A stretch of 64,000 nucleotides of DNA from Lebetimonas natsushimae (GCF_002335445.1 NZ_BDME01000007.1:46944-110943); one strand, 5' to 3'; positions 35,009 through 44,060 are shown, numbered from the stretch's first letter. Notes: generated by a model from the letters alone, not told the origin. Numbers and translations are program-made.

Positions 35009-35280
35009 GACTAAAAATAACAAAAAAGTAAAAATATTACAGCATAGCGGAATTTAACGAAATTTTCGCGTTAAAAAAATTGCATTTAACCCGTAAGGGT
35101 TGCAGGCGTATGAAGTGCAAATTTGCACAAATTCATCGCCGTACGAGCCTAAAAACGACAAGCAGTTGTCGTTTGTTTAACAGCTCTCCTGTTTGCAATT
35201 TTTAGCAAAATTTAGTGGTGCATAGCAAAATGAAGCTCGAAGCTATAATATTTTTATCTTTGAAGTATCTATTTAGTTAG
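35009..35280 (+). repeat. Terminal-inverted-repeat element, long copy (copy 2)
   Basis: About 272 bp. Outer ends GACTAAAAATAAC and TATTTAGTTAG; inner TAAAAATATTACAGC and GCTATAATATTTTTA form a 15-bp arm with one G-U type mismatch. Inside, in order, stem-loops: CGAAATTTTCG; AACCC GTAA GGGTT; GGCGTATGAA ... TTCATCGCC enclosing GTGCAAATTTGCAC; AACGACAA GCAG TTGTCGTT; AACAG CTCTC CTGTT. It has no ORF. It fills most of the 377-bp gap between the FlhB-like and AMMECR1 genes. Confidence 0.8.
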
Positions 35281-35298
35281 TATTGTAAATAATTTAAG

Positions 35299-35327
35299 TT
35301 GATTAAACTAAACTTTTATGATATAAT
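35299..35327 (+). promoter_or_regulatory. Promoter of the AMMECR1 gene
   Basis: TTGATT (35299-35304), 17-bp spacer, TATAAT (35322-35327) with an extended TGA. A strong AGGAGGGG ribosome site follows before the ATG at 35352. Confidence 0.65.
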
Positions 35328-35351
35328 TAATAAAAGTTTAAGGAGGGGAAA

Positions 35352-35921
35352 ATGGAAAATTTAAAAATTTTGCCAAAACTCGCAAGGCTTTCAATTTTGG
35401 AAGAATTTGAAGGTAAAAAATTAATTGATAAGGATGAATGGATAGAAAAATATCCGTTTTTGGCTGAAAAAAGAGCCTGTTTTGTAACTTTAAAGAAAAA
35501 AAATATGCCAAGAGGAAGTAATCTCAGAGGTTGTATAGGTTCAATCCTGCCATACAGACCGTTAATTGAGGATGTTATAGAAAATGCAAAAGCGGCAGCC
35601 TTTGGAGACCCTAGATTTGAACCGTTAAGACCTGAAGAATTTGACGAAATAGAAATAGAAGTCAGTGTTCTTACAATTCCTGAAAAACTTGAATATGAAG
35701 ATGTAAATGATTTAAGACAAAAAATAAGACCGGGTGTTGACGGGGTAATACTTCAGCTTGCAAACCATCAGGCGACTTTTCTGCCAAGCGTGTGGGAGGA
35801 ACTTCCTAATTTTGATCTGTTTTTTGCACATCTTTGCCTAAAAGCCGGCCTTGCGGGAGACTGCTTACAGTATCATCCGGTAATTTATACATATCAGGCA
35901 ATAGAAGTTAAAGAGGATTAA
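35352..35921 (+). CDS. AMMECR1-domain protein (AmrA)
   Basis: A 189-residue AMMECR1 domain protein with the invariant LRGCIGSI motif (about residues 58-65), AAFGDPRFEPL and YTYQAIEV at the end. In many bacteria and archaea it is one part of the three-gene AmmeMemoRadiSam set with a Memo and a radical-SAM protein; neither partner is here. Function is not settled. It has its own promoter and is flanked by two same-orientation copies of the small repeat element. Confidence 0.9.
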   Translation: MENLKILPKLARLSILEEFEGKKLIDKDEWIEKYPFLAEKRACFVTLKKKNMPRGSNLRGCIGSILPYRPLIEDVIENAKAAAFGDPRFEPLRPEEFDEIEIEVSVLTIPEKLEYEDVNDLRQKIRPGVDGVILQLANHQATFLPSVWEELPNFDLFFAHLCLKAGLAGDCLQYHPVIYTYQAIEVKED

Positions 35922-35929
35922 TATTATTT

Positions 35930-36197
35930 AATTAATAACGAAAAAGAAAAAATATTACAGTGTTACGAAATTTAACGAAAATTTTGCGTTAAAAAATTCA
36001 TTTAACCCATAAGGGATGCAGGCGTATAAAGTGCAAATTTGCACAAATTCATCGCCGTGCGAGCCTAAAAACGACAAGCAGTTGTCGTTTTTTTTAACAG
36101 CTCTCCTGTTTGCAATTTTTAGCAAAATTTGAGTGATGCATAGCAAAATAAAGCTCGAAACTGCAATATTTTTATCTTTGAAGTATATATTTAATTA
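35930..36197 (+). repeat. Terminal-inverted-repeat element, long copy (copy 3)
   Basis: About 268 bp, in the same orientation as copy 2 and clearly homologous along its length, with small changes (AACCCATAAGGGAT, TTAACGAAAATTTTGCGTTAA, AACGACAAGCAGTTGTCGTT). Inner arms are AAAAATATTACAG and CTGCAATATTTTTA. Outer ends are less conserved (AATTAATAACG and ATATTTAATTATT). No ORF. It occupies the gap between the AMMECR1 gene and the gene at 36254. Confidence 0.8.
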
Positions 36198-36253
36198 TTG
36201 TCAAAAGATTAATTTTTTTTCTTTTTCGCCGATTTAAAATAAAAAGGCAATAA

Positions 36254-36757
36254 ATGTTCAGTATTGACAGATATGGATTAAATTCTGCAAGTTTAAATCT
36301 CTCATTTACCACAAGCAGCGGCGATAAAATAGATTTGAGTTTAAAAGATTCAATTGAAGCAAGTTCAAGTTTTAAAAAGAATAGAGGCTTAATTTCTGAA
36401 GAATTCACCCTAAAACACACTTTTGAATACAAATTCCATTATGAAGGGAACGGACTTGATAAAAATGATATAAAAGAAATAAAAGAAGCTCTTAAAAAAG
36501 CGAAACCTTTAATTGAAAAATTTTTAAAAGAAAAAAATTCAAATGAAAAAGTTATGACAAACATTGCCCATTCTATTAAATCATTTTTGCCTAAACCAAA
36601 AAATATTAATCACGAAAATGCAATAAAAAATAAAACAGTAGATGTTTTTGATAAAATTTTAAAACAGATTAAAGCAACCTTTGAAGAAACAGAGAAGGCA
36701 AAAAAATTATTTGATAAAATATTTAATAATGATAACAATTTTGATTTATTTGTATAA
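36254..36757 (+). CDS. Protein of unknown function
   Basis: A 167-residue soluble protein I cannot assign. A polar N-terminus with beta character (SIDRYGLNSASLNLSFTTSS) is followed by a long charged helical region (DIKEIKEALKKAKPLIEKFL) and a C-terminal helix. No signal peptide or membrane segment. AAGG is placed before the ATG. It converges with the Gate-domain gene, overlapping by 12 bp. Confidence 0.5.
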   Translation: MFSIDRYGLNSASLNLSFTTSSGDKIDLSLKDSIEASSSFKKNRGLISEEFTLKHTFEYKFHYEGNGLDKNDIKEIKEALKKAKPLIEKFLKEKNSNEKVMTNIAHSIKSFLPKPKNINHENAIKNKTVDVFDKILKQIKATFEETEKAKKLFDKIFNNDNNFDLFV

Positions 36758-37570
36758 TCTAACAACCAAATAAGAAATTATTATTGCCAAAATTAATCTA
36801 ATAGAAATAAGTATCCATATACTTGCTCCAAATATTGCAAAAAGTGCAGTATCTTCAATAACAGAATGGCATATCATTAAAAATGTACCAATAAAAATTA
36901 TCTCCTTTCTTGATAGTTTTTCTTTTTCTTTAATTAAAATCCCGGCTCCGTACGTAATACCGAGAATAAGCCCTGTCAATATAGAAAAATGGGCACTTAT
37001 ATTTTTATTTTTAAAAAATTTTGTCTTTATAAAATCCATAAAAACTATAATTACTGAAATTAAAATAATAATTTTTAAAGCAAGAACCGAAGCGTTATAA
37101 ACAGAATGTGAAAGCATATCAAAAAAACTGTTATAATGATTTATTTCCATACTTTTTAAAACAGTTTCGCCATTCAAATTAAAATTAAAAAGTTTAAAAA
37201 TATAAACGGCCAAAATTCCCCCTGTTATTCTTAGTATTGTAGAATACCAGACAGAAATACCAAGTTTTTTCATTATTGCATTTTCAACAGGCAAGGCATG
37301 TGCTATACCCATAAAAAGTCCAAGCATTGTCCATTCATAAGGAGTCAAATTAAGAGGAGCCGCAAATGCAATCCCGGCATAAATATTAAAAAGCATTCCG
37401 GCAGCCAGACTCAAAGCCAGCTTTTCATCAAATCCCAAAATATAAGTAAAAGGTTCAAATAAAAAAGAAATATGCTCCAAAATATGAAAATAGATTAAAA
37501 TATCTGCTAAAAGATAAAAGGGAATAACCAGCTTTAGAATAACTAAAGCCGTGTTTATTATGTTTTTCAC
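36746..37570 (-). CDS. Nucleoside-recognition (Gate) domain membrane protein
   Basis: A 274-residue membrane protein with about eight hydrophobic segments. Two related halves (AAGMLFNIYAGIAFAAPL and IFIGTFLMICHSVIEDTALF) resemble the Gate domain of nucleoside transporters and spore-maturation proteins. Substrate unknown. Its ATG shares one base with the ilvD stop (TAATG), so it is translated after ilvD. Confidence 0.75.
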   Translation of the reverse strand: MKNIINTALVILKLVIPFYLLADILIYFHILEHISFLFEPFTYILGFDEKLALSLAAGMLFNIYAGIAFAAPLNLTPYEWTMLGLFMGIAHALPVENAIMKKLGISVWYSTILRITGGILAVYIFKLFNFNLNGETVLKSMEINHYNSFFDMLSHSVYNASVLALKIIILISVIIVFMDFIKTKFFKNKNISAHFSILTGLILGITYGAGILIKEKEKLSRKEIIFIGTFLMICHSVIEDTALFAIFGASIWILISIRLILAIIISYLVVRLYK

Positions 37571-39258
37571 TAATCAGCTTTAAGAATAGCTCCATTTGAG
37601 GCATTTGTTACAAGAGCTCTATATTGTTTTAGCCAACGACCAGGTACATCTTTTTTAATTGGAGTAAATTCTTTTTTTCTTTTTTCAATTTCTTCATCGC
37701 TTAATTTCACATTTATGGAAAAATTATCCGCATCAATTTCTATAATATCGCCGTCTTTAAGCAAACCTATCATTCCACCCTCAGCCGCTTCCGGACTCAC
37801 ATGTCCGATACTAAGACCTCTTGTAGCACCTGAGAATCTACCATCAGTAATAAGTGCCACTTTATCTCCAAGTCCCATTCCCATAATTAAACTTGTAGGA
37901 GCTAGCATTTCCTGCATTCCAGGCCCGCCTTTTGGTCCCTCATATCTAATAACTACAACATCGCCTTCTTTTACTTTTCCTCCGACAATTCCATCAATTG
38001 CCTCTTGTTGTGAATTAAAGCAAACCGCTTTCCCTGTAAATTTTCTGCTTCCCACAATTCCTGCAGTTTTAATTACGCATCCCTCCTCTGCAAGATTACC
38101 GAATAAAATAGCAAGCCCTCCGACTTCGCTGTATGGATGTTCCACAGGTTTGATTACAGAATAATCAAGAACCTCGGCATCTTTAATTCTCTCAGCTACA
38201 GTTCCCCCCTCAATTACAGGGTTGTCAAGATAAAGCGCTACATCACTTCTTTTACTAATCTCTTTCATAACGGCACTTATCCCACCGGCTCTATTTATAT
38301 CTTCCATATGAACAGTTTGAAGTGAAGGAGAAATTTTTGCAATATGACTTACATGTTTTGCTATTTCATTAATTTTTGCCAAATCAAAATCAACCCCTGC
38401 TTCTTTTGCAATTGCCATCATATGAAGCACAGTATTTGTACTTCCGCCCATTGCCATATCAACTACAAATGCGTTATGAACTGCTTTTTCATTTATAATG
38501 TTTTTAATTCTGTACTGTTCATAAAGTTTTTCATCTTTTGCGATTTCACAGATTCTTCTTGCAGCTTTTCTAAGTAACTCTTCCCTCTCAGGTGTCAAAG
38601 CCAAAACAGTCCCGTTTCCTTTTAGCGCAATACCCATTGCTTCCATCAATGTATTCATGGAATTTGCCGTAAACATACCAGAACAGCTTCCACCGCCAGG
38701 ACATGCGTTGCATTCCAATTCATATAAAGTATTTTCGTCAATTTCACCTTTTTCAAATTTACCAAGACCTTCAAATACAGTAGCTAAATCAATCGGGGTT
38801 CCGTCTTTCATATGTCCTGCCCTCATTGGACCGCCTGTTACCACGATTGTAGGCACATTTACCCTGAGTGCTCCCATAATCATACCGGGAGTTATTTTAT
38901 CACAGTTTGGAATACAGATAAGTGCATCAAATTTATGGGCATTCATCATTGTTTCAACACTGTTTGCAATAATTTCTCTACTTGGCAGAGAATAAAGCAT
39001 ACCATCATGCCCCATTGCAATACCATCATCCACACCGATTGTATTAAATTCAAAAGGCACGCATCCGTTTTTTCTAATTTCATCTTTTACAATTTCCGCA
39101 TATTTATTTAAAAAGAAGTGTCCCGGTACCACCTCCACAAAAGAGTTTGCAACCGCAATAAAAGGTTTGTCAAAATCTTCATCTTTAAGACCTGTAGCTC
39201 TAAACAAACTTCTGTGAGGCGCTCTATGCCATCCTTTTTTTACTTCATCACTTCTCAT
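37570..39258 (-). CDS. ilvD: Dihydroxy-acid dehydratase
   Basis: A 562-residue IlvD for valine/isoleucine synthesis. Fe-S and catalytic features: [34 protein letters not shown] and [17 protein letters not shown] use the ATG at 39256-39258, preceded by AAAGGA five bases upstream and giving the family start [16 protein letters not shown]; a longer reading adds ten residues ([10 protein letters not shown]) from poly-A-rich sequence without a ribosome site. Complements leuC nearby. Confidence 0.95.
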   Translation of the reverse strand: MRSDEVKKGWHRAPHRSLFRATGLKDEDFDKPFIAVANSFVEVVPGHFFLNKYAEIVKDEIRKNGCVPFEFNTIGVDDGIAMGHDGMLYSLPSREIIANSVETMMNAHKFDALICIPNCDKITPGMIMGALRVNVPTIVVTGGPMRAGHMKDGTPIDLATVFEGLGKFEKGEIDENTLYELECNACPGGGSCSGMFTANSMNTLMEAMGIALKGNGTVLALTPEREELLRKAARRICEIAKDEKLYEQYRIKNIINEKAVHNAFVVDMAMGGSTNTVLHMMAIAKEAGVDFDLAKINEIAKHVSHIAKISPSLQTVHMEDINRAGGISAVMKEISKRSDVALYLDNPVIEGGTVAERIKDAEVLDYSVIKPVEHPYSEVGGLAILFGNLAEEGCVIKTAGIVGSRKFTGKAVCFNSQQEAIDGIVGGKVKEGDVVVIRYEGPKGGPGMQEMLAPTSLIMGMGLGDKVALITDGRFSGATRGLSIGHVSPEAAEGGMIGLLKDGDIIEIDADNFSINVKLSDEEIEKRKKEFTPIKKDVPGRWLKQYRALVTNASNGAILKAD

Positions 39259-39317
39259 TTTTTTCCTTTTTTTGCTGTATTTTAGCACTTTAAAACAAAA
39301 AAAGCAAAAACAAAATT

Positions 39318-39326
39318 TGATATAAT
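39318..39326 (+). promoter_or_regulatory. Extended -10 upstream of the RNA ligase gene
   Basis: TGATATAAT, 22 bases before the ATG at 39349; AAAAAAGG follows as ribosome site. No good -35. Confidence 0.5.
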
Positions 39327-39348
39327 AACACTAAAAAAGGTTTAGTTA

Positions 39349-40410
39349 ATGTTTGACATACCAAGCATGGATGAATGTAATTATATTATTAAAAATTCGA
39401 AACAATTTTTTAGAAAAGATTTAGAATTTTTAAATAATAAAATTTCAATTTATCATTATAAACAGGGGAATTATGAAGAATTTGAAAAATTTAAAGCGTA
39501 TGAACTAAGAAGCCTTACATTTGTAGAAAATACACGCTTTCTTGGAATTCACAAATTTTTTGAATTAAATCAGGCCCCGGGCTTTATGTATGATGATGTA
39601 AAAAACAAAAAAATAATAAAAATTACGGAAAAAATAGACGGGACTTTTATCCAACCGGTATTAATTGAGGGGGAAATTTATTTTAAAACAAAACTTAATT
39701 TTGATTCATATCAGGCTAAAAGATGCAATGAAATTTTAAAAGAAAACAAAAAACTAAAAGAATTTATTATTAAAACATTTAAAAAGGGGAAAATCCCTTT
39801 CTTTGAATATTTTTCTCCAAAAACACAGGTTGTAATGGATTATAAAGAAGAACTGCTATATTTAACTCAGATAAGGGATTTAAAAACAGGAAAATATGAA
39901 CTTAATTTTGAAAAAGAAGCTGAAAATTACGGAATTAAAACTCCGAAAATTTTTAATTATTCATTTGAAAAATTATTAAACTTAGCCAAAACAAAAGAAG
40001 ATGTTGAAGGATGGGTGGTGATTTTTGAAGATATGCAGTTTTTAAAATTAAAAACCCAAAGTTATTTAAAAAAACACAAACTGCTTGGAAAAATAGAGCC
40101 CCATAATATTATTTATGCAATTTTAAATAATAAAGCAAACGAATATAAAAATATTTTAAATAAAGAGAGTGAAAAATACCAATATTTCACTGAAATTGAA
40201 AATAAATTTTTAAAAAAATACAATTCTTTAAAAAAAGATTTAAAAAAAGCCTTGAAACTGACTAAAAAAGAATTTAAAAAAGAATTAGCCAACCATCCTT
40301 ATTATGAGCTTCTTGCAACCTGCAAGAAAAAAGGGGAAGACTTTTTTGATGAATGGATAAAACAGCACACAGCAAGACTCAAGGGGGCAAAAAAATTTCT
40401 GGATTTATGA
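39349..40410 (+). CDS. T4 RnlA (Rnl1)-type RNA ligase
   Basis: A 353-residue nucleotidyltransferase. Motif I is KITEKIDGTF with Lys95 as the expected AMP-accepting residue (KxDG). Upstream LRSLTF (Arg54) and HKFFELNQAPGF match the T4 Rnl1 segments ECRGIMF and EKFFNLNENPF. Motif III is FFEYFSP (151-157), IV is VEGWVV (219-224) and V is FLKLKTQSY. The C-terminal third is helical, as in T4 Rnl1. It joins 5'-phosphate and 3'-OH RNA ends, for example after anticodon cleavage. Monocistronic, with its own promoter; no Pnkp partner is adjacent. Last 6 bp overlap the convergent ABC gene. Confidence 0.85.
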   Translation: MFDIPSMDECNYIIKNSKQFFRKDLEFLNNKISIYHYKQGNYEEFEKFKAYELRSLTFVENTRFLGIHKFFELNQAPGFMYDDVKNKKIIKITEKIDGTFIQPVLIEGEIYFKTKLNFDSYQAKRCNEILKENKKLKEFIIKTFKKGKIPFFEYFSPKTQVVMDYKEELLYLTQIRDLKTGKYELNFEKEAENYGIKTPKIFNYSFEKLLNLAKTKEDVEGWVVIFEDMQFLKLKTQSYLKKHKLLGKIEPHNIIYAILNNKANEYKNILNKESEKYQYFTEIENKFLKKYNSLKKDLKKALKLTKKEFKKELANHPYYELLATCKKKGEDFFDEWIKQHTARLKGAKKFLDL

Positions 40411-42099
40411 TATTTTTAAGATTTTCCTATTCTTAACCATCAAAATTTCATTCGCTTTTGCAATAGTTTCAGCCCTGTGGGCAATAATAATTGAAGTTCT
40501 GGATTTCAGAAAATCTTCAATATTTTTAAATACCCTGTCTTCTGTATCTATATCAAGGGCTGAAGTTGATTCATCCAAAATTACGACTTTCGGTTTAAAT
40601 AAAAGTGCCCTTGCAATTGCAACCCTCTGTCTTTCTCCACCGCTCAGTTTTACTCCGTTTTTGCCTATATAAGTATCAAGACCGTCTGGAAGTTTTTCCA
40701 CTACTTTCACGAGTTCCGCTTTTTTTAAAGCCTCCATTATCTCTTTTTCAGTGAAATTTTCGCCAAGAGTCAGATTAAAGTACAAAGTATCATTAAAAAG
40801 CTTGGTTTCCTGCAAAATCAAAGCAACATGATTTCTTATTTCATTTAGTCCTATTTCCCTGAAACTGACCCCATTATATAAAATAACCCCCTTATCAACC
40901 ACCAAAAGCCCTGCAATAAGCTTTGCAAACGTTGTTTTTCCCCCACCGCTTGCACCAATTAACGCAGTAATTTTAAAAGGCTCTATTTTTACATTCACAT
41001 CTTCTAAAATCCATTCATCTTTATATTTAAAATATAAATTTTTAGTTTCAATCTCCACTTCTTTATTAAAAGGATTTTTCTTATGGGGGTAAATCGGTTC
41101 TTTTTTAAGCTCAAAGAGTTTATTTATTCTCTCAAGTGCAGCCTTTGCACTGAAAAATGAATATTGAATATTTATAATCTCCTGTATAGGGGTCATCATA
41201 AACCAGAGATAACTGAAAACTGCTATCATCATACCGATACTGAGATTATCATATGCAACCGCCAAAATTCCGGCGGCTCTGAAAACTTCATAACCAATCA
41301 AAAACATTAAAAAACTGACTTTATTAAAAGCTTCGCTTTTGTAACTAAACTCAAATGATTTTTCTTTAAGTTCCTGCGCTAATAAAAACAGCCTTTTAAA
41401 GAAAAAACTTTCTTTATTATATGCTTTTATCTGATCAAATAGTTCTAATGTCTCAATTAACGCTTCCTGAAAAATAGAAATAGTTTTATTTTGAGAAAGT
41501 TTATATTTTTTAACTTTTCTGGCCAGCTTTCCTGAAAGAACTACCACAAAAGGATTAAGCAAAAGTATAAAAAGCCCAAGTTTTAAATTAATACTAAGCA
41601 ATACTATTGCAACTCCAATTAACGTCAAAAAAGAGATAACAAATTTTGAAACGGATTTTATTAAAAATTCTTCAACCGTATTCACATCGCTTATAAGCCT
41701 GCTTGCAATATCCCCCGTTTTTAAATTTTCGTATTCATTAAGAGATATTCTTTTTAGATGTTCAATCACCCTGATTCTTATTTTATAGGTTATATCTTTT
41801 GTTATTTTTTCAAAAAAATAAGTTTGGGAAACATTTAACAAAATAAACAGACCCCTTAAAGCAATAACTACACTTAAGGTAACTGCCACATAACAAAAAG
41901 CACTGCAATTTCCAAAAATAAAGTTAATAAAATCTATCCACCGTCCGCCTTTATTTAACAACACCTCATCTATGAGCAAAGGCATTAAAAGTGGAATAGG
42001 TATAGAAATAATGGTGGCAATTAGTGCTATAATTTGAGCGGTTATAAATTCTTTTTTGTATTTTTGTATTTCTTTTAAAAGTTTTTTAAAAGTGAGCAA
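40405..42099 (-). CDS. ABC exporter, fused permease and ATPase (MsbA type)
   Basis: A 564-residue half-transporter. Six membrane segments in residues about 15-310 are followed by the ATPase domain: Walker A GASGGGKTTFAKL, signature LSGGERQRVAIARALL, Walker B VVILDESTSALD and the H-loop in IIIAHRAETI. Substrate might be lipid, peptide or drug; MsbA-like lipid export is one option but no context fixes it. Divergent from the GDPD gene by 25 bp. Confidence 0.9.
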   Translation of the reverse strand: MLTFKKLLKEIQKYKKEFITAQIIALIATIISIPIPLLMPLLIDEVLLNKGGRWIDFINFIFGNCSAFCYVAVTLSVVIALRGLFILLNVSQTYFFEKITKDITYKIRIRVIEHLKRISLNEYENLKTGDIASRLISDVNTVEEFLIKSVSKFVISFLTLIGVAIVLLSINLKLGLFILLLNPFVVVLSGKLARKVKKYKLSQNKTISIFQEALIETLELFDQIKAYNKESFFFKRLFLLAQELKEKSFEFSYKSEAFNKVSFLMFLIGYEVFRAAGILAVAYDNLSIGMMIAVFSYLWFMMTPIQEIINIQYSFFSAKAALERINKLFELKKEPIYPHKKNPFNKEVEIETKNLYFKYKDEWILEDVNVKIEPFKITALIGASGGGKTTFAKLIAGLLVVDKGVILYNGVSFREIGLNEIRNHVALILQETKLFNDTLYFNLTLGENFTEKEIMEALKKAELVKVVEKLPDGLDTYIGKNGVKLSGGERQRVAIARALLFKPKVVILDESTSALDIDTEDRVFKNIEDFLKSRTSIIIAHRAETIAKANEILMVKNRKILKIS

Positions 42100-42124
42100 T
42101 CCAAACCTTTTTTAAGGAATTATA

Positions 42125-42850
42125 ATGAATTTTTTCGACAATTTCGATAAACCCCATATAATCGGCGCCCACAGAGGTTACAGCGCAAAATACCCGGAAA
42201 ACACCCTCACCGCATTTAAAAATGCAAAAGCCGATTTTATAGAATTTGATGTGACCCTTACAAAAGACAATGAAATAGTTGTAATTCATGATGACACGAT
42301 AGACAGAACCACAAACGGAGAAGGAAAAGTAAATAATTTTACATTAAAAGAATTAAAAAATTTCACTATTTACCCAAATGAAAAAATACCGACCCTTGAA
42401 GAAACTTTAACTTTATGCAAAGAAATAAATATGCCTGTAAATATTGAACTTAAAAAAGTGTTTAAAAATGAAAAAATTTTTTTGGAAAAAGTATTAAAAA
42501 CAGTAAAAAAATTTAAATTAGAAAATAAAGTTTTAATTTCTAGTTTTGAGCACAGTTATTTAAATTTTTTTAAAGAAAACACTATATCCATTGCCGCTCT
42601 TTTTGACAAACCTTTTGAAATAGATTATCTAAAAATATTAAATATTAATTCCGTTCATATTTCAAAAAAAATAGCCACAAAAAAATTTTTAAAAAAATTA
42701 AAAGATTACAGAGTTTTAGTTTATACAGTAAATTCTAAAAAAGAAGCCGACAAATTGTTTTCAACGGGAGTTTACGGAATTTTCAGCGATTATGGAGAAT
42801 TGGTGGAGACAACGGGACTCGAACCCGTGACCCCTACGCTGCCAGCGTAG
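42125..42850 (+). CDS. Glycerophosphodiester phosphodiesterase
   Basis: A 241-residue GDPD. Catalytic motifs: IGAHRGYSAKYPENTLTAF (HR and EN), FIEFDVTLTKD (ED) and VIHDDTIDRTT (second His). It hydrolyses deacylated phospholipids to glycerol-3-phosphate. The family core ends about GIFSDYGEL; the last 15 codons (ETTGLEPVTPTLPA) are the antisense of tRNA-Ala, so the reading frame runs 50 bp into the tRNA gene before its stop at 42848-42850. No signal peptide, so a cytoplasmic form. Confidence 0.9.
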   Translation: MNFFDNFDKPHIIGAHRGYSAKYPENTLTAFKNAKADFIEFDVTLTKDNEIVVIHDDTIDRTTNGEGKVNNFTLKELKNFTIYPNEKIPTLEETLTLCKEINMPVNIELKKVFKNEKIFLEKVLKTVKKFKLENKVLISSFEHSYLNFFKENTISIAALFDKPFEIDYLKILNINSVHISKKIATKKFLKKLKDYRVLVYTVNSKKEADKLFSTGVYGIFSDYGELVETTGLEPVTPTLPA

Positions 42851-42876
42851 TGCTCTACCAGCTGAGCTATGTCCCC
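42801..42876 (-). tRNA. tRNA-Ala (anticodon GGC)
   Basis: Minus strand: acceptor GGGGACA/TGTCTCC (one G-U), D-arm AGCTCAGCTGGTAGAGC, anticodon stem CTACG/CGTAG with loop CTGGCAG, T-arm ACGGGTTCGAGTCCCGT, discriminator A and encoded CCA (42801-42803). The first 50 bp are also the 3' coding end of the GDPD gene on the other strand. Confidence 0.96.
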
Positions 42877-42887
42877 ATATTTAATGT

Positions 42888-42960
42888 AAAATTGAAAATA
42901 TATAATGGATAATTTTATTTCTTATTTAATTATCCATTTTTAATTTTTCATTATCAATTA
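42888..42960. repeat. AT-rich repeat, inverted pair
   Basis: AATGGATAATT (42904-42914) and its exact complement AATTATCCATT (42928-42938) form an 11-bp stem inside a longer stretch with the units AAAATTG, GATAATG and AAAATGG. The right arm encodes the end of ThiD2 and its stop. Confidence 0.65.
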
Positions 42961-43339
42961 AAGAAAGTATTTCTTTTTCGTAATTATACAATAAATATCT
43001 TGCTTTTTTAAATTTTTCTGAAAGATTAACATCCATTAATTTAAAAATTTCCTCTAAAACCCTTGCACTTTCCTGAGCTCTTTTTAAATTAGAAATGATA
43101 ATATCTTTCAAATCTCCTCTTGTCAATTCGTCCTTTATGGATTTTTTTAAAATATCTTTTATTGAATCTCTGTATTTTAAATATTTTTCATATTCTGGAA
43201 GTTTAATATGTCTGAGTTCTTTGAGCTTAAAAGCAAGAGGAGAAGAAAATTCATATCTTAAAATATCTTCTACTACCCTGATACCTTCTTTAAATCTGTT
43301 TATATTTGCATCTATTGTTCGATATAAATTATTCTTCAT
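42926..43339 (-). CDS. ThiD2-like HMP-phosphate kinase
   Basis: A 137-residue stand-alone ThiD2 domain: TIDANINRFKEGIRVVEDIL at the start and LTRGDLKDIIISNLKRAQES, ARVLEEIFKLMD later. The ThiD2 family phosphorylates HMP-phosphate in thiamin synthesis and is often fused to ThiE; older annotations call it thiamin-phosphate pyrophosphorylase. thiG is 7.5 kb away. The C-terminus SLIDNEKLKMDN comes from the AT-rich repeat, so it is probably not part of the native fold. The start overlaps the Bax-inhibitor gene by 11 bp. Confidence 0.8.
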   Translation of the reverse strand: MKNNLYRTIDANINRFKEGIRVVEDILRYEFSSPLAFKLKELRHIKLPEYEKYLKYRDSIKDILKKSIKDELTRGDLKDIIISNLKRAQESARVLEEIFKLMDVNLSEKFKKARYLLYNYEKEILSLIDNEKLKMDN

Positions 43340-44060
43340 TATTTAAAAAGCCTAAAATTTGAAGAAGTGAAATAAATAGATTTAGAAAATCTAAATAAAG
43401 AGCAACTGCGGCTTCAATTTCACTGCTTACATTTCCTCTTATGATATTTTGAGTATCAAATAAAATAAACATACTAAATAACACCGCCCCCACTGATGCG
43501 ATAATTAACTGAAGCATCGGCAAATGTAAAAAAATATTTGCAATACTTGCAACAATTAAGACAATTAATGTAATAAAAAGCATTTTACCCATTGTAGTGA
43601 AATCTTTTTTTGTATTCATTGCAAAAATTGTCAAAGCACCAAATGCTACAGCTGTAAGTCCAAACGCCTCACCGATTACATATCCCATATTTCTGGCGAC
43701 AAAAACAGCTAAAGTCGGGGCAAGAGTAAATCCTGTCATAAAAGTAAATGCAAATAAAAGCACTAGATTAAGCGGTGTTTTGTCTTTTGCTGCAAATAAT
43801 CCAAAAAGCAAAATAAATTCAAGTATTACCGCACCCCAGTATGTAAATGTAAGTCCTCCTGTCACAGGATTAATCATATTACTTACAAAGCCCATTCCAA
43901 CATAAGCACCTACCGCCCCGGCAATCAAACTGCCAGCCAATAATTGATATGTTTTTTTAACAAATACATTAATATTTTCTATTGAATGAGAATTATATGC
44001 TTCATTTGTATAAGTTTTATTTACATATGAATTTTTGAAATCATTAGAACTAAATTTCAT
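43329..44060 (-). CDS. Bax inhibitor-1/YccA-family membrane protein
   Basis: A 243-residue protein with a polar N-terminus (about 30 residues) and seven membrane segments, beginning VKKTYQLLAGSLIAGAVGAY. The pore Asp pair expected near the C-terminus is suggested by LYLDFLNLFISLLQILG. The family includes calcium-leak channels and interacts with FtsH in bacteria. It is 52 bp after the PflB-like gene. Confidence 0.9.
   Translation of the reverse strand: MKFSSNDFKNSYVNKTYTNEAYNSHSIENINVFVKKTYQLLAGSLIAGAVGAYVGMGFVSNMINPVTGGLTFTYWGAVILEFILLFGLFAAKDKTPLNLVLLFAFTFMTGFTLAPTLAVFVARNMGYVIGEAFGLTAVAFGALTIFAMNTKKDFTTMGKMLFITLIVLIVASIANIFLHLPMLQLIIASVGAVLFSMFILFDTQNIIRGNVSSEIEAAVALYLDFLNLFISLLQILGFLNNEE

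Noticed and set aside
34980..36197. CRISPR array suspected from repeated blocks in this region
   Set aside because: There are only two long copies separated by a gene; no short regularly spaced repeats and no cas genes.
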